From: Paracoccaceae bacterium
GTDB lineage: Bacteria; Pseudomonadota; Alphaproteobacteria; Rhodobacterales; Rhodobacteraceae
Direction of reading: 5' to 3'
DNA length: 64,000 nucleotides
NCBI GenBank assembly: GCA_003567315.1
Contig: PWZT01000037.1
Span: 124,001-188,000, forward strand
Part shown: positions 29,961 to 36,725 of the stretch, in pieces
How the letters are laid out: every line of letters starts with the position of its first letter
Position numbering within the stretch: position 1 is the first letter of the stretch
The notes under the pieces: generated by a model
The model's input: the letters and a program-made list of their open reading frames with translations, nothing else
Told to the model about the DNA's origin: nothing
Database searches by the model: none
Program-made: the position numbers and the translations under genes

Positions 29961-30487
29961 ACCTCGCGAAGATATGGGCGGCCCTCACGGCTCTCGGGCA
30001 ACAGGACACGCGGGTCGTAATCGGCGGGCTTGTCCGCGTCGAGCGCATCGTCCTCGGCCCCGTACACCGATTCATAGGTCGCGTTCTTCCAGATCTGGAA
30101 ATGATCATTCAGACCCACGAACCGCGCCTTCTCATCCGGCGTCAGCGCCAGCTTGTCGCGCAGATATTGCGGCAGGATGATCCGCCCGTCCTCGTCGATC
30201 TGCGCCTCGATGGAGTTGGCGTGATAGGTCAGCTCCATCTCCTTGCGCGCGGGCGTGCCGGGCTGCATCATGTCAATCCGGTCCTCGATCACTTCCATTG
30301 CCGCAATCGTGAAACAATCCAGACGTTTCTGGTATTTCAGCCCCGAGACGATGATGAAATTCGGCCGCAGCCCCTCTGTCCAGTCAGGATCCCCGCGTTC
30401 GATCACACGGCGGAACGAAGCCGGGACCGACACGCGACCCTTTGCATCCACCTTCTGGTGGTATGTGCTTCTGAACCTGCGTGCCAC
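29957..30487 (-). CDS. mraZ: Transcriptional regulator MraZ
   Basis: A 176-residue protein, first gene of the dcw unit. Two AbrB/SpoVT-like repeats are visible: [14 protein letters not shown] and [15 protein letters not shown]. MraZ forms rings that bind its own promoter region and tune dcw expression. The start is GTG with AAGGA about 12 bp upstream. The 176-residue length is somewhat longer than E. coli MraZ (152). An UpsM-like leader RNA lies directly upstream. Confidence 0.95.
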   Translation of the reverse strand: MARRFRSTYHQKVDAKGRVSVPASFRRVIERGDPDWTEGLRPNFIIVSGLKYQKRLDCFTIAAMEVIEDRIDMMQPGTPARKEMELTYHANSIEAQIDEDGRIILPQYLRDKLALTPDEKARFVGLNDHFQIWKNATYESVYGAEDDALDADKPADYDPRVLLPESREGRPYLREV

Positions 30488-30533
30488 AGCGCGGCGGTCC
30501 TTTTTTCTGGCGCGCCGTCAATAAGTCAGGCGC

Positions 30534-30745
30534 AAATTAAAACGGCGGATCGAGCTGCTGCCACTGCCCGATCCGCCGACTGTCCCATCGCTGGGGGCCC
30601 GGTTGGCGCTCGCTCCTTGGGGGGGAGGGGGGATGCTGCTCGCGAGCGCGCCGGATCTTTTCATTTCAAGATAAAGCGGGTGCCTGTATGAAACTGCCTC
30701 GGTGGGGTCTTGGGTGCCCCTTAGCTGCCCGTTTATCTTGTTATA
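30534..30745 (-). ncRNA. UpsM-like RNA from the dcw 5' leader
   Basis: A perfect 10-bp stem, CGGCGGATCG with CGATCCGCCG (30569-30578 and 30543-30552), encloses a 16-nt loop and is followed on the minus strand by TTTTAATTTG, about 50 nt before the mraZ start. In Rhodobacter sphaeroides the abundant sRNA UpsM (about 206 nt) is released from this exact position by partial termination ahead of mraZ. The 3' end is well supported. The 5' end is only estimated from the known UpsM length. Confidence 0.6.
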
Positions 30746-30824
30746 TGGAATGACATGGAACTTCATGGTCAGCAAGGAAAAAGATGGAACTTGGTTTTTG
30801 GACGTGATCCGCGTTTTCCGAGAG

Positions 30825-30848
30825 TTACCCACAGGATGCTGTGGATAA
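30825..30848. promoter_or_regulatory. Inverted pair of DnaA-box-like sites in the dcw upstream region
   Basis: TGTGGATAA (30840-30848) is a perfect DnaA box (TTATCCACA on the other strand). The adjacent TTACCCACA (30825-30833) differs by one base. The pair is inverted and separated by 6 bp. This may couple division-gene expression to DnaA; binding is unproven. Confidence 0.45.
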
Positions 30849-30927
30849 GCCGTTAACCAATCAATATATGGTAAGAACAATTCTGGAACGGGTCGAGATA
30901 AGCCAAGCTTGACTAGAGCGAACTGGG

Positions 30928-31196
30928 GATTCTCCCGCCATCGGCACAGGTCGAAAAAATATGCGGCCCGCGCACTCTGTTGCAGTCTCGCAACAAAATT
31001 GCGCGCAACAACACGCCTGGCAAAGAATGCTTTGCGCAAGAATCTCCAGATTCACTCGAAAAACACAGCGAATCACGGCCCAGTGATTCGTTCGAGACCA
31101 TCGCGTGAAGCCGAAATCATCGGGACCATGAGATTCCATGAGCTTCCCGAGGCGCAATGTCCAGCAGATCCATGAAATCCCATCCGCGCCCGATTC
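30928..31196. promoter_or_regulatory. Cluster of seven GANTC (CcrM) sites upstream of the dcw leader
   Basis: GANTC sites begin at 30928, 31040, 31049, 31070, 31085, 31132 and 31192, seven in 269 bp where about one is expected by chance. The region lies between the mrp stop and the dcw leader and holds no convincing gene. CcrM methylation of GANTC gates cell-cycle promoters in alphaproteobacteria. Confidence 0.5.
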
Positions 31197-31211
31197 CCGC
31201 CCGCGCGACGT

Positions 31212-32276
31212 TCAGAGCACCTCGATCAGCCGCGCCGCCATCCGGTCATAGGCGCGCGCCACCGGGCTGTCGGTCGCCGCGACCGGCACGCCGCCATCCC
31301 CGGCCAGCCGCACTTCCACACTCAGCGGCAATTCCCCCAGAAACGGCAGACCCTGCCGCTCGGCCTCCACGCGCACCCCGCCCTCGCCGAAAATATGCTC
31401 CTCATGGCCGCATTTGGGGCAGATGAAGGTCGACATGTTCTCGATCAGCCCCAGCACCGGGGTTTTCAGCGTCTGAAACGCCCGCAGCGCCTTGCGCGCA
31501 TCCAAGAGCGCCACATCCTGCGGGGTCGAGACCACGATCGCACCGCGCACATCGAATTTCGAACACAGCGTAAGCTGAATATCGCCCGTGCCGGGCGGCA
31601 TATCGACGATCAACACATCAAGCTGCCCCCATTCCACCTGCGTCAGCAATTGCTGCAGCGCCCCCATCAGCATCGGGCCGCGCCAGACAACGGCCTCATC
31701 AGGGCGCAGCATCAGCCCGATGGAGATCATGGTCACGCCATGCGCTTTCAGCGGGATGATGGTCTTGCCATCGGGCGAGGCCGGACGGCTATCCACCCCC
31801 ATCATGCGCGGCTGGCTCGGGCCATAGATATCCGCGTCGAGCAGACCCACACGCAACCCCTGCCGCGCCAGCGCAACGGCAAGGTTGGATGCGACCGTGG
31901 ATTTGCCGACCCCGCCCTTGCCCGACCCGATGGCAAGGACATGGCGCACACCCGGCACAGCTTGCTTGTCGGGCGCCGTGGTGGGATGGCGGCCCAGCGT
32001 GAAGCTCGGCGCTTTGGTCTTGGGGGCCGGGCCATGCGCTGTCAGCGCGACCGAGACCTGCGAGACACCTTCGAGCTTGCCCACCGCCGCCTCGGCCGCA
32101 TCGCGCAAGGGCGCAAGCGCCTTTGCCATCTCGGCGCCCGGGCATTCGAGCACGAAGCGCACGGCCCCACCCTCGACCACCAGCGCGCGCACCAGATCGC
32201 GCGACACCAAGCTGCCCCCATCGGGCAGGGTGAGTGTATCGAGGACCGCGAGCACCTCTTCGCGCGTGACTGCCAT
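31212..32276 (-). CDS. Mrp/ApbC Fe-S cluster carrier ATPase
   Basis: A 354-residue P-loop protein that holds and transfers Fe-S clusters. An N-terminal MIP18/DUF59 domain (about 1-80) precedes the deviant Walker A GSGKGGVGKST. The middle shows LDADIYGPSQPRM and DMPPGTGDIQLTL. A bridging cluster ligand pair CPKC is in MSTFICPKCGHEEHIFG. It diverges from the HIT gene and is the nearest gene ahead of the dcw leader on the same strand. Confidence 0.94.
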   Translation of the reverse strand: MAVTREEVLAVLDTLTLPDGGSLVSRDLVRALVVEGGAVRFVLECPGAEMAKALAPLRDAAEAAVGKLEGVSQVSVALTAHGPAPKTKAPSFTLGRHPTTAPDKQAVPGVRHVLAIGSGKGGVGKSTVASNLAVALARQGLRVGLLDADIYGPSQPRMMGVDSRPASPDGKTIIPLKAHGVTMISIGLMLRPDEAVVWRGPMLMGALQQLLTQVEWGQLDVLIVDMPPGTGDIQLTLCSKFDVRGAIVVSTPQDVALLDARKALRAFQTLKTPVLGLIENMSTFICPKCGHEEHIFGEGGVRVEAERQGLPFLGELPLSVEVRLAGDGGVPVAATDSPVARAYDRMAARLIEVL

Positions 32277-32403
32277 GCCATGACCTTTCTGACCCGTTCC
32301 AGAAAATCGGAGATTTGAGCGTCTGAGACAAGAGGGGCCGCACGCATCGCGATTGCGCTGGCGCGGGCGCTATGGCACTTATCGCAACAAAACGAGAGTG
32401 CCC

Positions 32404-32829
32404 ATGGAAAACTGCCTGTTTTGCAAGATCGCCGCTGGCACCTTGCCCGCGCACAAGATCTACGAGGACGAGCATATCCTCGCCTTTCTGGATCTGCACC
32501 CGATCCGCGAGGGGCACACGCTGGTTATCCCGAAAGCCCATCACGTCTGGTTCGAGGATCTGCCCGAGCCGCTCGCCACCCGGATCACAAGCTGCGCGCA
32601 GAAAATCGCACGGGCCATGAAGACGCTTTATCAGGTCGAGCGCGTGTCGCTTTTCTACACCGGGATCCATGTGCCCCATGCGCATGCGCATGTCGTGCCC
32701 ATGCATCACGTGCATGACGTGACCTCGGCGGCCTATCTGCAAGAGGGGCTCGACCATTTCGCCACGCCCCCGCAACTGGCACCGGATCAGATGGGCGAGA
32801 TCGCGAAATCGCTACGCACGCGCCTGTGA
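32404..32829 (+). CDS. HIT-family nucleotide hydrolase
   Basis: A 141-residue protein of the histidine-triad family (Hint-like), which removes groups from nucleoside phosphoramidates. Start MENCLFCKIAAGTLP has the typical CxxC zinc-like pair. The triad is HVPHAHAHVVP near residue 92. Length is normal for the family, with a short C-terminal helix. Physiological substrate unknown. Confidence 0.92.
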   Translation: MENCLFCKIAAGTLPAHKIYEDEHILAFLDLHPIREGHTLVIPKAHHVWFEDLPEPLATRITSCAQKIARAMKTLYQVERVSLFYTGIHVPHAHAHVVPMHHVHDVTSAAYLQEGLDHFATPPQLAPDQMGEIAKSLRTRL

Positions 32830-32903
32830 TCGCTGGAATTGCGATCTGCGTTTCAGCATCGCACAGGCTTTATGCGCAAAATCCGCCCAATTGTTCATGC
32901 GAT

Positions 32904-32939
32904 ATGCATGTTTGAAATTTACCTTGCGTAAACATGCAT
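32904..32939. promoter_or_regulatory. Long inverted repeat upstream of the DUF1127-sRNA unit
   Basis: ATGCATGTTT (32904-32913) and AAACATGCAT (32930-32939) are perfect 10-bp arms around a 16-bp centre, about 110 bp before the DUF1127 start. It could be an operator, or a hairpin ending the HIT transcript. A weak stress-sigma-like promoter, TTGTGC-15-CTATCT, can be drawn further down at 32971-32997. That assignment is speculative. Confidence 0.4.
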
Positions 32940-33048
32940 CTAGCGCATGGCCGCAATGCAGCATCGCGCGTTGTGCAGGTGCAGCATAGTGCTATCTTTC
33001 TCTCAACAGCACCGGCAGTGGTCGGCGCGAGATAGAGGTAGAGTAACG

Positions 33049-33261
33049 ATGGCGCATCTTGTCGAAAACTTGGGCATAGCGCACCCGAAACAAGGGGTTT
33101 CCAGCCTGTTTGGCCGGATTTCCGAGGCTCTGGCGAAGCGCCGGGTTTATAAACGCACATATGCGGAGCTCAGCCAGCTCAGCACGCGGGAACTCGACGA
33201 TCTGGGTATCTCGCGCTCGATGATCTCGCGGCTCGCACGCGAAGCTGCGGAAAGGAAATAA
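33049..33261 (+). CDS. DUF1127 small protein, CcaF1-like
   Basis: A 70-residue basic protein ending in the DUF1127 motif: YKRTYAELSQLSTRELDDLG, then ISRSMISRLAREAA. In Rhodobacter sphaeroides the homologous gene (RSP_6037, CcaF1) is stress-induced, encodes an RNA-binding protein and is co-transcribed with the CcsR small RNAs directly downstream. The same arrangement is seen here. GAGGTAGAG precedes the start. Confidence 0.88.
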   Translation: MAHLVENLGIAHPKQGVSSLFGRISEALAKRRVYKRTYAELSQLSTRELDDLGISRSMISRLAREAAERK

Positions 33262-33266
33262 CGGTT

Positions 33267-33335
33267 TCGGGCCCCTCTCCTCCTCCCTGGGGTCCGATTG
33301 CGGCGGTGGCCACTCCTCCTCCCTTGGTCACCGCC
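33267..33335 (+). ncRNA. CcsR/cuckoo-type small RNA, unit 1
   Basis: Two adjacent hairpins 4 nt apart, starting 6 nt after the DUF1127 stop. Hairpin 1 pairs 33267-33275 with 33289-33297 (one G-U). Hairpin 2 pairs 33302-33312 with 33325-33335 (one G-U). Both loops display CTCCTCCTCCCT, complementary to Shine-Dalgarno sequences. Cuckoo RNAs are defined by two such loops, and R. sphaeroides CcsR1-4 act in oxidative stress and C1 metabolism. The function here is inferred. Confidence 0.85.
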
Positions 33336-33376
33336 ACTAATTCCGGCAAGGGCCACGCGCCCGGCACCGGATCAGA

Positions 33377-33450
33377 ATGCCGCCCGCTCCTCCTCCCTAG
33401 GGCGCGCATGACAGAGTGATCGGCCCTCCTCCTCCCTGGCCTGTCACTCT
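33377..33450 (+). ncRNA. CcsR/cuckoo-type small RNA, unit 2
   Basis: Hairpin 3 (33377-33385 with 33400-33409, one bulge) and hairpin 4 (33413-33425 with 33438-33450, one 2x2 internal loop) lie 3 nt apart, each with loop CTCCTCCTCCCT. The 41-nt spacer before the unit can fold as TCCGG/CCGGA. Stem sequences differ from units 1 and 3 while the loops are identical, a mark of selection on the loop. Confidence 0.85.
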
Positions 33451-33477
33451 CAAGAACTGGCCTTCGGGTCAGAAAGA

Positions 33478-33560
33478 TTGCAAAGGCCCGCTCCTCCTCC
33501 CTAGGGTCTTGCAAAATCGGCGGCAGTCCCCTCCTCCTCCCTGGGACTGTCGCCTTTATT
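33478..33560 (+). ncRNA. CcsR/cuckoo-type small RNA, unit 3
   Basis: Hairpin 5 (33478-33489 with 33504-33514, small internal loop) and hairpin 6 (33519-33530 with 33543-33554, one G-U) lie 4 nt apart with the same CTCCTCCTCCCT loops. The last stem is followed by TTTATTCATTTAT, so it may also end the transcript. A 27-nt spacer separates it from unit 2. Confidence 0.85.
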
Positions 33561-33583
33561 CATTTATGACGGTATTTCGGCCG

Positions 33584-33652
33584 AAAATGAAAAAATCGGG
33601 TGATGGGTTTTTTCATTTTTGGCGTATTTTCCCAGAAAAATGAAAAAATCCC
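33584..33652. repeat. AT-rich triple repeat able to form alternative hairpins
   Basis: AAAATGAAAAAATC (33584-33597), its near-inverse GGGTTTTTTCATTTTT (33605-33620) and AAAAATGAAAAAATCCC (33636-33652) occur in order. The middle arm can pair with either outer arm. The block lies between the small-RNA array and the uvrD stop, which converge. It may be a bidirectional terminator with two competing folds. Confidence 0.6.
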
Positions 33653-33680
33653 AACATGCTGTTTTCATGGGCGTTTTTGT

Positions 33681-36062
33681 TCAGAACGGCACATCATCAG
33701 CCTGATCCGCAGGCACGACGAATTTCGCCACCAGATGCCGCGCGCTGGATTTTTCGAACTCCACGAAGAGCTTATCCCCATCAACCGCCGCCACGCGCCC
33801 ATATCCGAATTTGCGGTGAAACACCCGCGCCCCAACCTCAAACGCAGGCGCCGCTGTCCCGTCGATAACCATGTTGCGCGCCTCGCGGGGCTGGCTGACG
33901 GGTCGGTTTCCAGCCGATTGCAGCCTGCGCCAACCTGGGGAGTTATAGACATCCGCGCGCTGCGCACGGCTCTCGATCCCGCTCGCCGCTGCGGCCATGC
34001 CGCCGCCATAGAGCCCCGGCGGCGTTAGCACCTCCACATGCGCGCTTGGCAATTCATCGACAAAGCGCGACGGCATCTGAGACTGCCACTGCCCGTAAAC
34101 TCTTCTGTTTGCAGCGAAACTTATGGTACAAAGCTGCTCGGCACGGGTGATGCCGACATAGGCCAGCCGCCGTTCCTCCTCCAGCCCCTTGCGCCCGGAT
34201 TCGTCCATCGAACGCTGCGAGGGAAACAGCCCATCTTCCCAGCCGGGAAGAAACACCACCGGAAATTCCAGACCCTTGGCCCCGTGCAGCGTCATGATCG
34301 AGACCTTCGCCTCTCCGGCCTCGGTGTCATTATCCATGATCAGCGAAATATGTTCGAGGAACCCTTGCAGGTTGTCGAATGATTCCAGTGCCTTGATCAA
34401 CTCCTTGAGGTTCTCCAGCCGTCCCGGCGCCTCGGGCGTCTTGTCATTTTGCCACATCTCGACATAGCCCGACTCCTCGAGGATCTGCTCGGCAAGCTCG
34501 ATATGGTTGACCGCCGCGCCTTCAGGGCGGATCACCTCGATCAGATCGTCATCCGCCTCCGCTGGCCCTGCTGTCCCGACAGCGCTGTGCCAGCGCGCGA
34601 TCGCCTCGAGCAGCGCGCGCAATTGCCCGCCACCCTTGCCCTTGATCTCGCCTGCCTCGATCGCGAGCGCCGCCCCCTGCACGAGCGAGACCTCATGGCT
34701 GCGCGCCGTGCGCTGGATCACCTGCTGCGCCTTCTCGCCAAGCCCGCGTTTGGGCGTGTTCACCACCCGCTCGAAGGCCAGATCATCGCCTGGGCTGACG
34801 GCGAGACGGAAATAGGCCAGCGCATCTCGGATCTCCATGCGCTCGTAGAAACGCGGCCCGCCGATCACGCGATACGGCAGCCCGATGGTCAGAAACCGGT
34901 CCTCGAAAGCGCGCATCTGGTGGGAGGCGCGCACCAGCACCGCCATCTGATCGAGGCTGAAAGGCATCAGCCCGCGCGTGCCACGGCTCAGATCCTCGAT
35001 CTGCTCGCCGATCCAGCGCGCCTCTTCCTCACCATCCCAGTGCCCGATCAGCCGCAGCTTCTCGCCCTCGCGCGCCTCGGTCCAGAGCGTCTTGCCCAAA
35101 CGCCCCTCATTGCCCGCGATCACGCCGGATGCCGCCGCGAGGATATGCGGCGTCGAGCGGTAATTCTGCTCCAGCCGGACGACCTCTGCGCCCGGAAAAT
35201 CCCGCTCGAAGCGCAGGATATTGCCCACTTCCGCGCCGCGCCAGCCATAGATGGACTGATCATCATCGCCCACGCAGCAGATATTCTTGTGCCCGCCCGC
35301 CAGCAGCCGCAGCCACAGATACTGCGCGACATTGGTGTCCTGATACTCATCGACCAGAATATAGCGAAACCGTTTCTGATAGGTTTCAAGCACATCCGGA
35401 TGCGTCTGGAAAATCGTCACACAATGCAGAAGCAGATCGCCGAAATCGCAGGCATTCAGCGTCTTGAGGCGCTGCTGATAAGCCGCATAAAGCTCCGTTC
35501 CGCGATTGTTGAAGGCGCTGGCCTCGGATGAGGGCACCTGATCGGGCCGCCAGGCGCGGTTCTTCCACTGGTCGATGATCGAAGCCAGAAGCCGCGCGGA
35601 CCAGCGTTTTTCGTCGATATTGGCCGCGGAAATCAACTGCTTGAGCAGACGGATCTGGTCGTCGCTGTCGAGAATGGTGAACGTCGATTTGAGCCCCACA
35701 AGCTCGGCATGGCGGCGCAGGAGTTTCGCGCTGATCGAATGGAAGGTGCCGAGCCAGGGCATGCCCTCTACAGCTTCGCCGAGAAAACCGCCGACGCGCA
35801 GTTTCATCTCGCGCGCGGCCTTGTTGGTGAAGGTCACGGCGAGGATCTGCGAGGGCCAGGCGCGGCCCGTGTTCAGCAGATGCGCAATCCGCGCGGTCAG
35901 CGCCTTGGTCTTGCCCGTGCCCGCGCCTGCAAGCATCAGAACCGGGCCATCGAGCGTCTCGACCGCCTTGCGCTGCGCGGGGTTCAGACCGTCGAGATAG
36001 GGCGCCGGGCGCGCGGCCATTGCCTGGGCGGAAAGCGGCAGATCGGTGTTGAAATCACTCAT
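33681..36062 (-). CDS. uvrD: ATP-dependent DNA helicase UvrD/PcrA
   Basis: A 793-residue superfamily 1 helicase for excision and mismatch repair. Motif I is AGAGTGKTKAL, II is VDEYQDTN, III DDDQSIYGWRGAE, IV LEQNYRS, V MTLHGAKGLEF and VI YVGITRAEQL. The C-terminus ends in a Tudor-like fold (RVFHRKFGYGRVAAVDGDKLFVEF) that binds RNA polymerase in UvrD/PcrA. I chose MSDFNTDLP, ten codons inside the longest frame. Confidence 0.94.
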   Translation of the reverse strand: MSDFNTDLPLSAQAMAARPAPYLDGLNPAQRKAVETLDGPVLMLAGAGTGKTKALTARIAHLLNTGRAWPSQILAVTFTNKAAREMKLRVGGFLGEAVEGMPWLGTFHSISAKLLRRHAELVGLKSTFTILDSDDQIRLLKQLISAANIDEKRWSARLLASIIDQWKNRAWRPDQVPSSEASAFNNRGTELYAAYQQRLKTLNACDFGDLLLHCVTIFQTHPDVLETYQKRFRYILVDEYQDTNVAQYLWLRLLAGGHKNICCVGDDDQSIYGWRGAEVGNILRFERDFPGAEVVRLEQNYRSTPHILAAASGVIAGNEGRLGKTLWTEAREGEKLRLIGHWDGEEEARWIGEQIEDLSRGTRGLMPFSLDQMAVLVRASHQMRAFEDRFLTIGLPYRVIGGPRFYERMEIRDALAYFRLAVSPGDDLAFERVVNTPKRGLGEKAQQVIQRTARSHEVSLVQGAALAIEAGEIKGKGGGQLRALLEAIARWHSAVGTAGPAEADDDLIEVIRPEGAAVNHIELAEQILEESGYVEMWQNDKTPEAPGRLENLKELIKALESFDNLQGFLEHISLIMDNDTEAGEAKVSIMTLHGAKGLEFPVVFLPGWEDGLFPSQRSMDESGRKGLEEERRLAYVGITRAEQLCTISFAANRRVYGQWQSQMPSRFVDELPSAHVEVLTPPGLYGGGMAAAASGIESRAQRADVYNSPGWRRLQSAGNRPVSQPREARNMVIDGTAAPAFEVGARVFHRKFGYGRVAAVDGDKLFVEFEKSSARHLVAKFVVPADQADDVPF

Positions 36063-36155
36063 GCACCGGACAATAGCGGAGACGGGCCCCAAGGAAAAGC
36101 CGTGTTCTTGTTACGTTCCTAATTCGCCGGATAAATTCGCGCGACGGGCCGTCAG

Positions 36156-36581
36156 TCAGGCATTGTAGCGAAAGGATCGCAGAAACGACCGCAGCAGTGT
36201 CACCGATTTCGGGTCCGGGATAAAGCGATCGGCATCATCGAGCATGTCTTGCAGGGACATGGATGCGTCTTTCAGCACATCCGACAGGTCTCTTTCATTG
36301 ACAAAGCCCATCGACCAATCGGGGAAGGCCCGCGCTTCGACCTCGGCATCGAGGAGCATCAGAATGCTCGCATGGCGCGGATCCTTCTTGATTCGACCAA
36401 AGACTGTCTGCACGGCCTGCGCCGTCCCCTCGAGCGCCTGAAAGAAGCAGCCTTCGTGATAGACCAGAAGTCCAGTGACCTGATCCTCCTGATTGCGCCG
36501 GCGCGAGACCGCGAGGATTTCTTCGATTTCCGCGTTGCTCATCAGGTTACGCGATGTGCTCAGATAAATTATGCGTCGCAC
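36156..36581 (-). CDS. Stand-alone BLUF-domain blue-light sensor
   Basis: A 141-residue flavin photoreceptor. The BLUF hallmarks are present: Tyr in RRIIYLS, Asn in RRRNQEDQVTG, Gln in CFFQALEG and Trp/Met in FPDWSMGF. These form the hydrogen-bond switch around FAD seen in AppA of Rhodobacter. Only ~45 residues follow the domain, so it must signal through a partner. Start is GTG with AGGAG 7 bp upstream; an in-frame TTG twelve codons earlier is less likely. Diverges from lldD. Confidence 0.92.
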   Translation of the reverse strand: MRRIIYLSTSRNLMSNAEIEEILAVSRRRNQEDQVTGLLVYHEGCFFQALEGTAQAVQTVFGRIKKDPRHASILMLLDAEVEARAFPDWSMGFVNERDLSDVLKDASMSLQDMLDDADRFIPDPKSVTLLRSFLRSFRYNA

Positions 36582-36689
36582 TCTGGCTCCTGTGTTTTTC
36601 CCGCCTCGGGCTCGCAAGCTAGCATCGGCTGCGTTAACAAAGCGTAATACCGCCGGGACATATCCGCCGGAAAACGGAGAGACAGGACG

Positions 36690-36725
36690 ATGGATGATTT
36701 GCCCCTGACCGATTGCGCCAGATGA
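36690..36725 (+). CDS. Possible 11-codon leader peptide translationally coupled to lldD
   Basis: MDDLPLTDCAR is preceded by GGAGAGACAGGA and its TGA overlaps the lldD ATG (ATGA at 36722-36725). The lldD start itself has no clear ribosome site, so translation probably enters through this mini-ORF. No peptide function is implied. Confidence 0.45.
   Translation: MDDLPLTDCAR

Noticed and set aside
30591-30720. MraZ operator repeats (TGGG units) in the dcw leader
   Set aside because: Several GGG runs occur, but their spacing does not follow the ~10-bp period of known MraZ boxes.
30518-31039. 173-codon minus-strand open frame upstream of mraZ
   Set aside because: It runs through the UpsM-like terminator and the DnaA-box region, has no recognisable domain, and the area is better explained as a leader and promoter.
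30580-31150. RNase P RNA gene (rnpB), considered because it can lie near mraZ
   Set aside because: The conserved GAGGAAAGTC core and the 3' element were not found on either strand.
33267-33560. CRISPR array, because of regularly recurring CTCCTCCTCCCT
   Set aside because: The repeats are only 12 bp, lie in hairpin loops with complementary flanks, and spacers are unequal. This is a structured RNA array, not CRISPR.
36634-36648. CtrA-like TTAA-N7-TAAT between the BLUF gene and lldD
   Set aside because: The second half-site matches poorly; a single TTAA half is expected by chance in an AT-rich gap.
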